Assembly (NCBI GenBank): GCA_020086605.1
Contig: JACBWW010000004.1
Span: 16,109,146 to 16,173,145, forward strand
Reading direction: 5' to 3'
Source of the DNA: Lanius collurio
Taxonomy: Eukaryota > Chordata > Aves > Passeriformes > Laniidae
Length of the DNA: 64,000 nucleotides
Shown one piece after another: positions 13,901-25,500 of the stretch. Under the pieces are notes generated by a model. The model did no database searches, was not told the DNA's origin, and worked only from the letters and a program-made list of their open reading frames with translations. The position numbers were made by a program, and so were the translations under genes. Positions within the stretch are counted from its first letter, which is position 1; each line of letters opens with the position of its first letter.

Positions 13901-16900
13901 GCAAATTTACATAGAAATTACCAGTGATACTCTACAAACAGGAGAATGACAGCAGAGACACACAGCAGAAACATTCCAGGATACACAGCCTACAGAGTCA
14001 CTACTCAGACAAAGAAAACATTACCAGGAAAATTCACTGGACTTGCAGAACTATTGATGTGTGGGTATTCAGCACTGTGAGGTCTACTGGGGCTCTGACT
14101 GTACTAGTTCAGCCAAAACCTTTCCACAGAACAAAGATGATGTTGCTAGCATTTCCCTCCTACCTGACAAGCCTTCCAAGTTGCCTGGCACCCAAATCTT
14201 ATGTGAAGCCTGAAGATGAGAGGGCAAATTGTTATCCCATCCTGTTAAAGGATGCCTGGCTTTTCAGCCTAGCCCTCAAATTTATCCTCCTGTCCCTGAC
14301 ACTCTCAAGGGTCCATCTTGAAGAGAGTAGACTGTCCTTGTCACACTTCTCAGATGCTCCATCTACTCTCAGTCTTCCCAGAGCCCTTTCCATTTCCCCA
14401 CTAATAGAGACAGCACTCAGGCAAATCAGGTGCCTCATCTGTTCAAAGTTGCCTATTTTATTTTTTTTTTTTTTCATTTTTTAAATCTCTTTTATAGGGT
14501 TCTTGACCTGATCACTATGGGCTTTAGGGTGAAAAATTGTAGCGCTATAAAGTCAGTACTTAATCCTTTCGACAAGCACTACTTGCTATAATTATATCTA
14601 GCCTCCAAAGCCTTCTATGAGTGCTCAATCAGTGATAAAATACAAATCTGACATGGTTGCTTCTTGACTGGGAGCATGACTGAAAGAATGTTCTAGGTTG
14701 TCAATGGCAGCATTTGCTCAGCACTGCCCTTCAATGGAGCAATTCTTCAACAGTAATCAATAGCCTCAGCACAAGGTCTTCACCCTACAAAAATTAACAG
14801 GCAACCCAGAGACTTGAAAGTAATTATGGCTGAGGAACACTAAGAGTACTGGGCCCTGTCTACCCAAACAGAGGCAGTCTAGGAAGCCCAAATGAAGTAG
14901 AGGGCACTAAAGGATACCAAGAGACAAGTCTACATTTCCCTAGACACCACTGCAGCAGAGACTGTTGGATCACTTAAGAGCAAATAAAGAAGAATAGAGC
15001 AGCAAAAAACTGTCTTCCCACATGTAGTGATGTACATTAACAGGGCTACATTTGGGTGAGTGCACCCACAAGAGGAAAAAAAAAAAGGTGGGAGTTCAGC
15101 AAGGCATGGGGTATCTAATGCTTACTGCGTGCTCTTGACATGAAATGACTGCACAGAGTAGAAGAAAAATACCATTTCAAATAATGATCAAAGTCATCAT
15201 AGGGAAATGAGTAGCTTCCACTGCTTAAAGTAAATAGGTAGATAATATTTATTCCACAGTATAGACAAAACTCTGCTTTCTGTCAAGGGGAAAGGAATAA
15301 ATTGTTTTCCCATAATAGTGTTTTCTTTTCAATCAATTTCCCTTCAAGCTTGATTTAAGAGGATGCTATGCCAGAACTTCAGGCAAATGGAAGAAACCTA
15401 AGATACTCTCCCATCAAAGGTGAAAATGATGATGCAGTCAAACTTAGAGTTCCATCTAAACACCAGTGTGGCACACAGGCACAGTCATGCACTCCTCTTC
15501 CTCCTCTTCATCTTCAAATAAAAGGTTTGCAGCAACCATGCAAAAAAGGGACAGCAACAACGAGGAAGAAAGAGTTCAGAGCACAAGGAATAACACCAAT
15601 GGCTATACATTGGGGAACATGTTGGGGAGCATGTTTAGTCAGGGATAGAAGTCCTAGGGAAACTGTTACAGGTAATTTTGCTACATACCCAGGCATATGC
15701 TGAAGATGTTATAGATTTTTTTTTTTTATTAGTGAGATCTTTTTAGATATTATCTTATTATTAATATGCATAAATATAAGAACGAAGAACAGTTACATCT
15801 GGTAAAACCCGTGGCTTCTGAGGAAAGCTAGAAGGAGACAGAATGAAGAATGAGATTGTTCCCAAGGCATTGAAGGCACTTAGGTATTTGCAGAGCTAGG
15901 TCATCGGAGAACACTTTGGGTTTAAAAATACTGTCTTGTTAAAAATTGTGTATATTTTCTGGGGTTAGAAACAACCCCTTGAGTTGGAAAAATCACAGTG
16001 GTTTCTATTTCAGAAAGAGACTGATGTTGTAGAAACTTTCCCATCCATTTTTTTTAAATGTAAATTGTAGAAAGATTGTTTTCAGGATGACAGGAATTTA
16101 AAAAGAAAATTCTTAGTGTTTTTTAGTCTTGGAAAAATGTTGACAATTTGACCCACAAATAGTATGAACACTCAGAACAGTTCCAATAGTATCAGAACCC
16201 AAACATGTAGTCTCAAAAGTTCAACTAAGCCTTTAACAGACACAAATCAGAAAGACAGAGGACCCCTTTTTCTTCCTCTCATAAGGTTCCTCACAGGATG
16301 CAATTCTTAGTTAAATAAATCATCTCTTCAAAAGTCATGGGATTCTTACTCTAAGATTTTAGTGAGGGGATGTTGATTTAAAAGACACAAGTCCATCCCA
16401 TATTCTTCCTGACAGACATTTCATTTGAACAGATGCTGCCTCAAGACAGAGGTGCTTTGCATGTTTGAGTACAATGCATTCCGCATGGCAGTACAGTAAA
16501 TAAATGGCAAAAAAATTATTTGGGTGTTCAATGGACTTTGCAAGCAAGGTTCTTAACAGCAATATTAGTTAAGCAAAAGCTAATGAACACTTACTACAAA
16601 TGACATTCCCATTTCCTGGCCCTAATTCTCTCATTACTTTTCCACAGGCGTAACAGGCACGTACTGGTTTTTATTATTACTGACAACAAAAGCCAGAAGC
16701 ACAAAGGATGCCTCATCCAGTGATGACAGCCCCAGAATCTATGCTGCTGATTGATCTGGGCAAGAGGGCTGCTGGAGAGGACTGAGTTAACACCCAGCAC
16801 CAGCCCAGCCAGGACTAGCAACGAGAACTTGCTCCTGGTGCCGAGTACTAATCCACACACGTGTATCTGTGCATGCACCTGCACAAGGAGAGTCTTAGAG

Positions 16901-16937
16901 GAATCTTTTAAAGATTAAGATTTTCTCCATAAATGTA
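10986..16937. other. Unassigned non-coding DNA with the longest plus-strand frame
   Basis: No gene recognised. The stretch 11,150-11,540 is more GC-rich than its surroundings and open on both strands, but neither reading resembles a known protein. The longest plus-strand frame of the window (13,924-14,484, 186 codons) ends by translating a poly-T run at 14,461-14,474 into Phe residues, which argues against it being real. A short CTC/CTT-rich patch lies at about 15,493-15,530. Confidence 0.55.
11971..12009. repeat. (ATT)n/(TAG)n trinucleotide microsatellite
   Basis: Three TTA/ATT units pass into TAG units, interrupted once by CAGAAG, followed by six more TAG-phase units. The interrupted form suggests an old microsatellite; length variation between individuals is possible. 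Confidence 0.85.
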
Positions 16938-17145
16938 GGCCAACATTTTCAAAAATAGATGTCCAAAGTTAGGCATTCCAAAATCCATATTTAAGCATCT
17001 ACAGAATTGTCCTCATTCTCAGAAGTGCTGAAATTGCCAAGAGCTGTAAAATGCTCAAATCTTGAAAACCAGGCCACATCTTTAGGTGCTTGAAAACAGA
17101 TTCAAGAACCTAAGTTTACGCATCTGTATTCCTGACTGTAAACTT
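16938..17145. mobile_element. Ancient palindromic (foldback) DNA element
   Basis: The left end reads GGCCAACATTTTCAAAAAT, followed by GATGTCCAAAGTTAGGCA-like and ATCCATATTTAAGCATCT-like blocks. Near the centre lies TCTCAGAAGTGCTGAAAT. The right half carries degraded reverse complements of these blocks: TTGAAAACCAGGCCAC at 17,061-17,076, TTTAGGTGC at 17,081-17,089, CAAGAACCTAAGTTTACGCATCTG at 17,103-17,126. The whole folds back around about 17,040-17,050. From memory, this block order matches a palindromic repeat abundant in turtle and crocodilian genomes, whose family name I cannot give with certainty. It has no coding capacity and would be a non-autonomous transposon. The right terminus is decayed, so the end coordinate is approximate. 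Confidence 0.6.
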
Positions 17146-17460
17146 CTATTACCCAGGAAGACCTGCTATGATTCATCACACATACGTGACATTCTCAAAA
17201 ACATAAAATACTAATTGTCCTGAATTTTCAGTTGCAGCTGAGAAGTACACTGCCCAGATCAGAGCAGGATCGTAAAGATAGCCACCACCCTTCTTCTCCT
17301 ATCTTCTGGGGGTATTTATGGCAGTAAATTATAGTGACTGTCAAAGCACCCAGTGAACAACAGTGGCAGCTGACCTGGCCCATTACCTTTATCTACCCTC
17401 AGTCTCCAGAGAAGAAAGGATGAAATTGATGTAAGGTTGCATGAAGCAAATTAAAAAGAA

Positions 17461-17912
17461 TGCTGGTTTTGGCTGGGCTAGAGTTAATTTTCTTCAGAGT
17501 AGCTGGTATGGAGCTATGTTCTGGATTTATTCTGAACAGTGTTGGTAATACAGGAATGTTTTAGAGATAGATAAAATACAGTCAAGTCCTTTTCTGCTCC
17601 TCACACTACCCCATCAGGCTGGAGGTGCAGAGGAAGTTGGGAAGGCACACATCCAGGGCAGCTGACCCCAACTGACCAAAGGGATATTCCAGACCAGTAG
17701 GCATCATGCTCACCATATAAATGCGGGGCAAGAAGAAGGCAGGGAGGATGTTCAGAGTGATGGTGCTTGCCTTCCCAAGTTACCATTATGTGTGATGCAT
17801 TATGTCTGCTTTTCTAGGAAGGACTGAACACCTACCTGACCATGGGAAGTGGTGAATGAATTCCTTGTTTTGCATTGCTTGTGTGTGGCTATTTCTGTAT
17901 TTAAATCTGCAT
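17461..17912 (+). mobile_element. Partial avian endogenous retrovirus LTR
   Basis: The start (TGCTGGTTTTGGCTGGGCTA) and the following AGAGTTAATTTTCTTC are the opening of a bird LTR family, which I believe is ERVL-type. Further matches are GTCAAGTCCTTTTCTGCTC, CAGGGCAGCTGACCCCAACT, AAAGGGATATTCCA and a CATCATGCTCACCATATAAA core. A clear TATA box (TATAAA) sits at 17,716-17,721. The 3' part (CTTCCCAAGT, CCATGGGAAGTGGTGAATGA, TTCCTTGTTTTGC) belongs to a different subfamily from the 48.9-kb copy. It fades at TATTTAAATCTGC, where the family normally has its polyadenylation region, so the 3' end is missing or decayed. No gag, pol or env sequence flanks it. Confidence 0.8.
17716..17721 (+). promoter_or_regulatory. 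TATA box of the LTR
   Basis: TATAAA sits within CACCATATAAATGC, at the place where this LTR family carries its core promoter (after the ATGCTCA motif). The site is intact here, whereas the equivalent place in the 48.9-kb LTR reads CATCATGTAAAC and has lost it. Whether it drives any transcription is unknown. Confidence 0.55.
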
Positions 17913-20900
17913 AATACAAGTGAATTAGGTTCCATACCTATCAATGTCAATCACATTTATTAAACATGCAAATAGGGTGTATCTGTTTACTTAAATGTTA
18001 CCAAGTAGAATTCAGTCACATCTTTTGAAATTGATGTCAGATCCTTCAGTTTAGAGAAACTGAAATACACACAACTATGTGGTTTACAGATGCCTCAGCA
18101 AGGAAATAGCTTTCCCCTGTGCTACATGTGGTAAAAGTAAAATAACAGCATAGATAATATTTAGAGGAAAAACCACACTGAGGAAAGTTTCATCAACAAA
18201 ATAGCCAATATAGAGAAGATTTTATTTTAATGCATTGATACAACTTCTCTGCATCCTCTGAACCCAAAATCATGATATTATCTTTGTGCAACACCCTGTA
18301 ACAAAACTCTTAGTATGAATCAGGGTCTTCATGTACCTCCCATCTCCATTTTTCAGCAGCATTTTAAAATATTTGCTGCATCCTGTACCTTTGGTGCTAA
18401 GACAGCAGCAAAGACAACGTATTCTACAAACTGCCTGCACCTGTACACAACTATACTGTCCCACACAGCTGGCAAGTACTCTGATAAATAGGCATACTAG
18501 AACCACACAAAATTATTTTGAATGTGAGGTAATTCATCATATTTGGCAACATCTTACTAAAACTGCAGTGAAAGCAACCACACTTTCATAGCTTATTTTA
18601 TCAAAATTTGTCCCTATTTATCTACCATTATTACCTTTTTAACATATTCTTTGAAAGGGTCAAATTCTCAGCTGTCCTAAAATGTGGTATTCCACTTATA
18701 ATAGAGCTGTTATTATCTTAAACAAGTGAGAATCTGATTACAAATTCCTTCACTTAACAATAAACTATGACCACTTCTGGGATGGTTGCAACCACCATTC
18801 AATGGCACACAAACAAATTTATCTAAGAGTTTATCACTGGAAATAAAGTAAAAGACCTTTTTCCAAAGACACAGAATGGGGAAATTAACACAGGAAATTA
18901 ATCCAAAGTGGCCAATGCATTTAAATATATTGTTTCAACATTATGTCCCAGAGAACAATATACCCACTAGGTCACCCACAACCATGAGCACAGTTTAGCT
19001 TAACCTCGTACAGAGCAACCAAGCGTGACTCCTTCTAGGAGCTACAGTCACTCCCTCTGCCCCACTGGCCTCCTCTGGGGAGGCCATGTTCCTTTGAGAG
19101 CTGCCCACACAAGCCCTCCACATTTTAATAGGACTATCTCTGCTGTAGCATATGGCTACGTGCTTCTTGAATCCAGAGCACAGAGGGACTTGCTTACTCA
19201 GCTCTAACTTCTTCCCAGAAGCTCAAAAGCTGCTAAGAGGCTAAGCTCATTTGTTCAAGCATAGAACCAGTTACATGTCTTCTAGACCACCCTGTTTACT
19301 CACCAACCTGGCCAAACACAAGGCAATTCCAAATGCAGGTTTGTCAGCAAAAGGCCCTGCAAACCTGTCCTTAGCTCATGTGAGCCAAAAACGCTCCAGT
19401 GCAAAGGTGGCACCTTGGTGCTCTTTCTAGCAAAAATTCCTTTTCATTTGCTATGTGCCCAATGGCACATGAACCAGAAATAAATTCCCAAGGTGTAATA
19501 AATGAGAAGTGGTCTCTTAAACTACTTTTTGTCCAGAAACTTTCCTTTTCACTTGTGTTGATATAATTTTCATTTTTGCAGTGACTTACTAAGGGAAAAA
19601 GAGGATATGGGAAAGACTTCGGAAATACTTGAATAAGTTGAAAGTGGTATTTAACACACAGAAAAAGACAGAGCAAGGCGTGGCCTTCATACCAAATAGC
19701 TGTTAAAGAGGTAACCACAGAAGAGTGAAAAAAAAATTAAGATCCTAGAGTCTGATAAGAGGTGAACAGGAATCACACAAAGCAGAAATAGAAGGAAGAA
19801 AAGAATTTTGTGATGCCTTGGATGACAAGCGATATGATTAGAATATGAAATGTAAAAAACCTGGCAGTTCAGAAAGAAATGTGAAGCAAACATGATGAGC
19901 ACAAATAGAGAAATGGCTGCAGATTGCTATCTCAGCAGCCACTTGAATGAACTGCACACAAGGAAATCCAAAGGAAGAAAGTCACAATAGTCAGTGTAAG
20001 AGATTTACAGAATTATGAATAAAGCTTCTAGCTGGAAGATTGAGCTTAGTTAGGAAGGTGAGACCTGTTGTTGGCTGTGCCAGATCAAGAATTGGATGAG
20101 TGACAGTTGGCCAGTCACCTCCTTCCTGTCAGCTGGAGCTCAGAGCTAGTGGTGGGCCAAAGGAAGGAAACCATGCATTGCTACAAATTTTAGTGTATGG
20201 CTCTTGTCATGGATAGAGGAGTTGCTCTCTGTGTCTCACAGCGTAGGAAGAAAAAGCTGCCTCTGAATCGTGGTATCTCTGCATGGCAGAACTTCCCAGA
20301 ACGCTACCATTCACACCGCAATGTCAGATCCAGGTATTTCACAGCAAGTATTTGTCTTTGAAACTCTAAGCTCAGTTTTGCAGACTTCCACACAGGAGAA
20401 CACCAGTGAAAGTTGCATAGAAACGTTTCTGAAGAAACAACTCAGTGGGAGAAGTGGCATGAGTAATAGGACCACAGGAAAACATTAGGGCAAAAAGGCT
20501 CAGATATCTCTGCCATACACATTTCATCCTTTTTTAAATCTATTTTAATACACTTAAATAACCTTTAAAAGCTTTCAGTGTTAAGCAATGTATCTGCTGT
20601 TCCTAAGGACTACACCGTCAACACTAAACCTTGAGTTTAGGAAGCTCATTTCCTCCTTTCATTAGTTCTTACTGTCCTATGTGTGCTGCTGCAAGTATCT
20701 CTGTTGTTCTTAGAGAGGTGGTGGCTTGCAGCTCCTGTGGAGCTGTGCTCTTCACCATGACCCTGTTATTCCAACACTGCCTTTCTTATTGCACCCTTAA
20801 AAAGGGCAGCTCTTCACAGAGGCAGGCAGCTACAGTAAGAAGAGATACATGTCATGTGCTCTATTATTTAGTAATTGCATCATTATTTAAAGAAAAAAAA

Positions 20901-22424
20901 GAAAAGAGAGACCCTTTGTCTCATATCAATGCTAGCAAATGCACAGGCTACTGTTAGCAGATCAAAGCCAGTCAATACTGAAAAGAAATGGTTTGAAATT
21001 TTGGGTAAGCTATGCATGGAACATGGTTTGCTGGTATCCAGCATTCAATTCTGCCTCATGACTGTGAATGTTCAGTTCCTGAGAAATGCTGAGGAGGAGA
21101 GAAGCATGGACACTTAGCAGTATTAGCAAGAATGTGCCTTAGAGTTATTGGCAACATTGGCTTTAGTACAAGAATGCCTTTGGTAGGTAGTTACTGAATA
21201 TCTGGCCTAAACATTTATTACTCTCTTACTTGATGATTTGCTTATATTCTCTGAGTATTGTATTTTGTATTTCTTATAGGGTTTCCAAGCAACTTTTATC
21301 AGTGAGAGATTGCTCATTAGTTATATATTTTGTTTCATATAACACTCCTAACACACTGAAGATGTCCAGTATACTTAAGATTCCACCACACTATACAGTA
21401 GTGAGTTCCAGAGGCTTGTTATGTTCATGAAAACAGAGTATTCCCTTACTCTTAGATTTCAAATATGAAGTTTCTTTGGGAATCATCTGCAAATATGCAC
21501 TGTTAATGTTATATTCCAATCTTGCATTAGATAACACAGTCTCACTGTGTTTAATACAGATACATAATCAATTAAAACCAGTGCATCTTAAGGACACTAC
21601 TCGCAAGAAAATAAGAGTTAATCCACCAGCACTCAAGAAAAGCCTCGAGCACACCATAGAATAAAGCCAGTGCCATGATTTTGGTATTAAATGATAGAGA
21701 GCTGTGTTCAATAACTAAGTGTGTTTCACTTTAGATTAACATCACTTAGGTTATTGAAAATACGCTGTGCTATGTAGCTTACATTTTTGTGGAGGGAGAA
21801 GGAAGGACACTAATAAAAACTTCCTTTCATTCCTTAACTTAATCCCAGTTTGAAGAACTCAAGATAAAAATTGGAGATGGGATTTCATTGTTGGATTTCT
21901 CAGTTTTCTAATTATACCCCTTACTCTATAAAACATGCACTGCACTAAAGAATCAGAGCAACCGACAGACTGAGGCAGACTGAAAATGTCTTAATTCTCC
22001 TGACCTTTACCACAATTTTCTTTCTCCAACAGAATACACAACTGCCCTTTTCCACCTACTGACAAGACAGCCTATGGCAGATTTCCATTATTGAAAGCTC
22101 TCTGAAAATTCACTGCAGTTATTACTGGTAACTCAGGCCAGCTCTGCAAGGATATTATAATACACAGCTCCCTGAAACCTTATCTGTTGGTTGTTTCTGG
22201 TTCCAGAAAGTCACAGTGGCCATGCTTGCATACCTGCCAGCTTTCCAGATGTGCACAGATGCAAAATACCTGCAAGACAGCCAAATATTACAGATGTTCC
22301 CAGCAGAAACAGGGCTGAAGTGTTGCCAGATGCACCAAATGTTCATCTAGGTCACAAACTTCACTGGGTTGAGGAATGTCTCAGTCATTAGGCTGCCTGC
22401 CTAACGTACAGGAGATCTCCTCTG
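17913..22424. other. Unassigned non-coding DNA, nothing recognised
   Basis: Several frames of 60-115 codons occur on both strands (for example 19,371-19,718 minus and 20,631-20,957 plus). None resembles a known protein, and overlapping frames on opposite strands look equally good. No named repeat was recognised. Confidence 0.55.
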
Positions 22425-22550
22425 ACTTGGGAGGTGACATTGAGAAAGCCACTAAGCCCCTATGACTCTGCTCTTTGTAAAACGGGGGGTGGACTGCATC
22501 TCCTCTTCAGTGTTATGAAACTCTTGCAGACAGTGAATCATTTACAGCTA
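22425..22550 (+). mobile_element. MIR-like ancient SINE fragment
   Basis: The order of blocks matches the MIR core and 3' half: GGTGACATTGAGAAAGCCAC (MIR: GTGACCTTGGGCAAGTCAC), then CTAAGCCCC, TGACTCTGCT, CTTTGTAAAACGGGG (MIR: CATCTGTAAAATGGGG), then a TCTTCAGTGTTATGAAA segment matching the GTTGTGAGGATTAAATG region, and finally ATTTACAGC. The tRNA-related head upstream is not convincing. MIR elements predate birds, so this is a very old and strongly diverged copy. Confidence 0.5.
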
Positions 22551-25500
22551 CTCTGGTAACAGGTTCCAGATGGAGAAATTTGCAGAATATTTTAGTTGAA
22601 GTTTATAATTTAATTAAGGAAAGACAACAAAATATTGTGGGGTATGGTATACAGGTTTTATTGGTACAAGTGGGATATGTGTATTATTCATGCCTAGAAA
22701 AGCCAAGTGATTCATTAAGTTCATATCAACTGACTAGCAACAAAGACTTTATACCCAGCTGCACCATCCTGTTCTCTGTAAATTTCAAACTTTTATTAAG
22801 GAACTCAAATGTTTGTGATACTTTTTATATTTTTTCACATCTTTTAATTTAAACTATTTTTACATTGCTCCAGCTGTAAAGCCACACTCTTTTAGTAACC
22901 ATGTGTTCAACTACAAGGCTCACTGTGGCAGAGAAAACATTATATTTTTTATTCCCAAAATAACCTGTATTCTTATGCTTTCTTTTTTTATTTCTACTAG
23001 TTACAATACAGTCAAGAGTATTTTGAGTGGTTACCATATATCTTCACAGAGAGGGCCAGAAAGTGAGAAGCTTTTCCATAACTATATGTGTCTCTATGAT
23101 CAGCAAAGTCAAAGATGCTGGGGTTCGCAAAGGAGTCAAAGGCAATAAGACTTTACAACAAAAGAGAGGTTTTAATCTATAAATCAAGGCAGCAGTCGCA
23201 TTGAGAGTGTGGGAGTGATATTTGCTTTTCTCACTCAGACTTGGCTTGGGATTTAAAATCCCAGGGGTTTCCACCCTGCATCCTACTGTGGCTTTACAGG
23301 GAAATGATGACTGAGAGAGAAATATAAATGCTCAGACAGGAGGACCAAGAAAAGAAGAGGAGAATAGTACGTGTAAAACGACTACACTGCAAGTGGGAAC
23401 CAAGCCTCCTTACATGCATGACCACTCAAGATCACGTTTTGAAAATAGAAGTGGAATTAAATGGGACTTGAAGAGGCCTGTGATGCATCCTACCAGTAGA
23501 GAACTTCTTGAGGAACAAATCCCAGAGACAGCTAAAGTCCTGAGTGCAGCACTCAAAACTTATTGCAAACAGAACAAAATATTAAATCTGATATATGTAA
23601 TCTTAGTGCAAGAATTTCAGTGGTCTGACTATATTTACTCTTTGAGTAAATGTATTCTTGGTTACATAAAATTCCCCTGCAGATAATATTCTTTGCTTTG
23701 CTGTATTTTGCCACTAACCAGTCATAATATTTTGTGCCATTATGACAGAGAAATCACTGTTCATAAAGCTTTGCAAGGGCCTTCCACAAAGAAAAAATAC
23801 ATTCCCAGAAACAGCATTCCAGGAAAGTGTTATTTCAGATTTTAAGGTAACCAGAACTAGTGCATGGTTCATGTACACTTAATTTAGAATTCTACTGACA
23901 CTACCTAATAGCTCATTCTACGGTGAAAGGAATTTAAAATATAAGTATCATTAAAAATTATCCCATGCTTCAGACAGAATATCTCAGACTGTGAATGAAC
24001 CATGACTTACAATCAAAATCTAATAATAGGAAAAAAAGTACTATATAAAACATACTACATATATATTTTAAATAAATATATAGTTATATGTTGTACACAG
24101 GAAGAGAAAATATTGAATGAAAATTTATGTAGGTAGAATTCAGAGGGAAGAACATATTGAGATCTTACACAAAAACCTGATTTCCCTGTAGAATGCTAAC
24201 TGGTTTGTTTTGTTTTGTAATAATAAAAAAAAAAGCTTGGGTAAATATGTAAAGGACTGATTATTCATTATTACTTAGCTAGTGGGTTTGGCTCTGACAT
24301 GTCCTTCTTCATTTTCCTTCAGACTGCCTACCAAATACTACAAAGCTCCATTTGACAATGCTCAGCAGGAATAGACATGAAAAATATCGGCGATTATTTT
24401 AGACTGATTTAGGAAGACAGCTTCAAATTTGAATATGAAAATGCTGGGTCAATGCTGACTAAGAAGAGAAATAAAAATCTACAATGTGAGATGCATAGGA
24501 AAGATGGAAGAACCAATGTAAAGTAATAAAAATCAAATTAAAAGCATAAAAATATATACTGAAGAAATTTAGACTGGAAATCTTCCGGAAAGTGAAAAGA
24601 TGCTATGGAATTATTATTTATTCTTTACAATGTTTTCAACAGAACCTTAAAACTGGATCACAAATATAAATTAACAGTTTCATTTCTCAGAGGATAAAAC
24701 CTCGTCACTATGGACACATAATTAAAACAGAAGAATGGAAAATACAATTGAAAACAAAGCTATAGGGGCCTCATTGGTGCCAAGAGTAGCATAAAATAAG
24801 TTTTCTGTCTCTGAGGAGGGTGATTGTAGAAAAAGTAAAAGACTTGCAAATAGAGGAAAAAGGATACTGCATGAGAGAATCTTGGGTTTTTAAAGAAGAT
24901 GTGATTATAGAAGAAGGATCTGCTAGAGATAAAACATATACACAGGATAGTAGGATATCTCTTACATGCACATTGAAACATTGCTGCTGAATGCAGAGAC
25001 AAGGTGACTTTAGTGAGCAAAAGCCACAATTTCAGACACACATCTTTTGCTTTTCTTTCATAGCCACCTGAATATACTACCAAAATCTGATGCACCACTA
25101 AATCTTCAAGAAACTGCTGCTCTGGGCTCCTTTGTCCATTTTGCCACTTTTCACATCTGAACTCCTCCCTCTTCAGCAACCCAAAGGTGAGATGTTCCCT
25201 CAGATTGTCTCTATCTGCTGCTGAGTACTTTAGACTAATTTTGCATTACGGAAAGAAGGTCCTTTTTGATGTCTACCATTGAGAGCCATTCTCCTTTCCC
25301 ACTCATTCTTCCTCAGCAGGCAAACACATAACTCCTGCTAACACTCCCACTGAAGGTGGGAGAGACGGCCAGTTTGGGCATCCTATTCTTTTTCCTAATC
25401 TGTAGCTGATAACCCCCAGTATGACTCAGCTGTTCCTCCCTGAGAGAAGGCTTAAAATAAAGCAAATCTGCAATGGTGAGAAGCTGGATAAATAAATGTT

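Noticed and set aside
13924..14484. Longest plus-strand open frame (186 codons)
   Set aside because: It ends by reading a poly-T run as Phe residues, has no recognisable domain, and is opposed by an open minus-strand frame at 14,232-14,477. Length alone is not significant in 64 kb of AT-rich DNA.
24760..25179. Minus-strand frame of 139 codons, Phe/Leu-rich
   Set aside because: Hydrophobic only through T-rich composition. There is no organised membrane-segment pattern and no recognised family.
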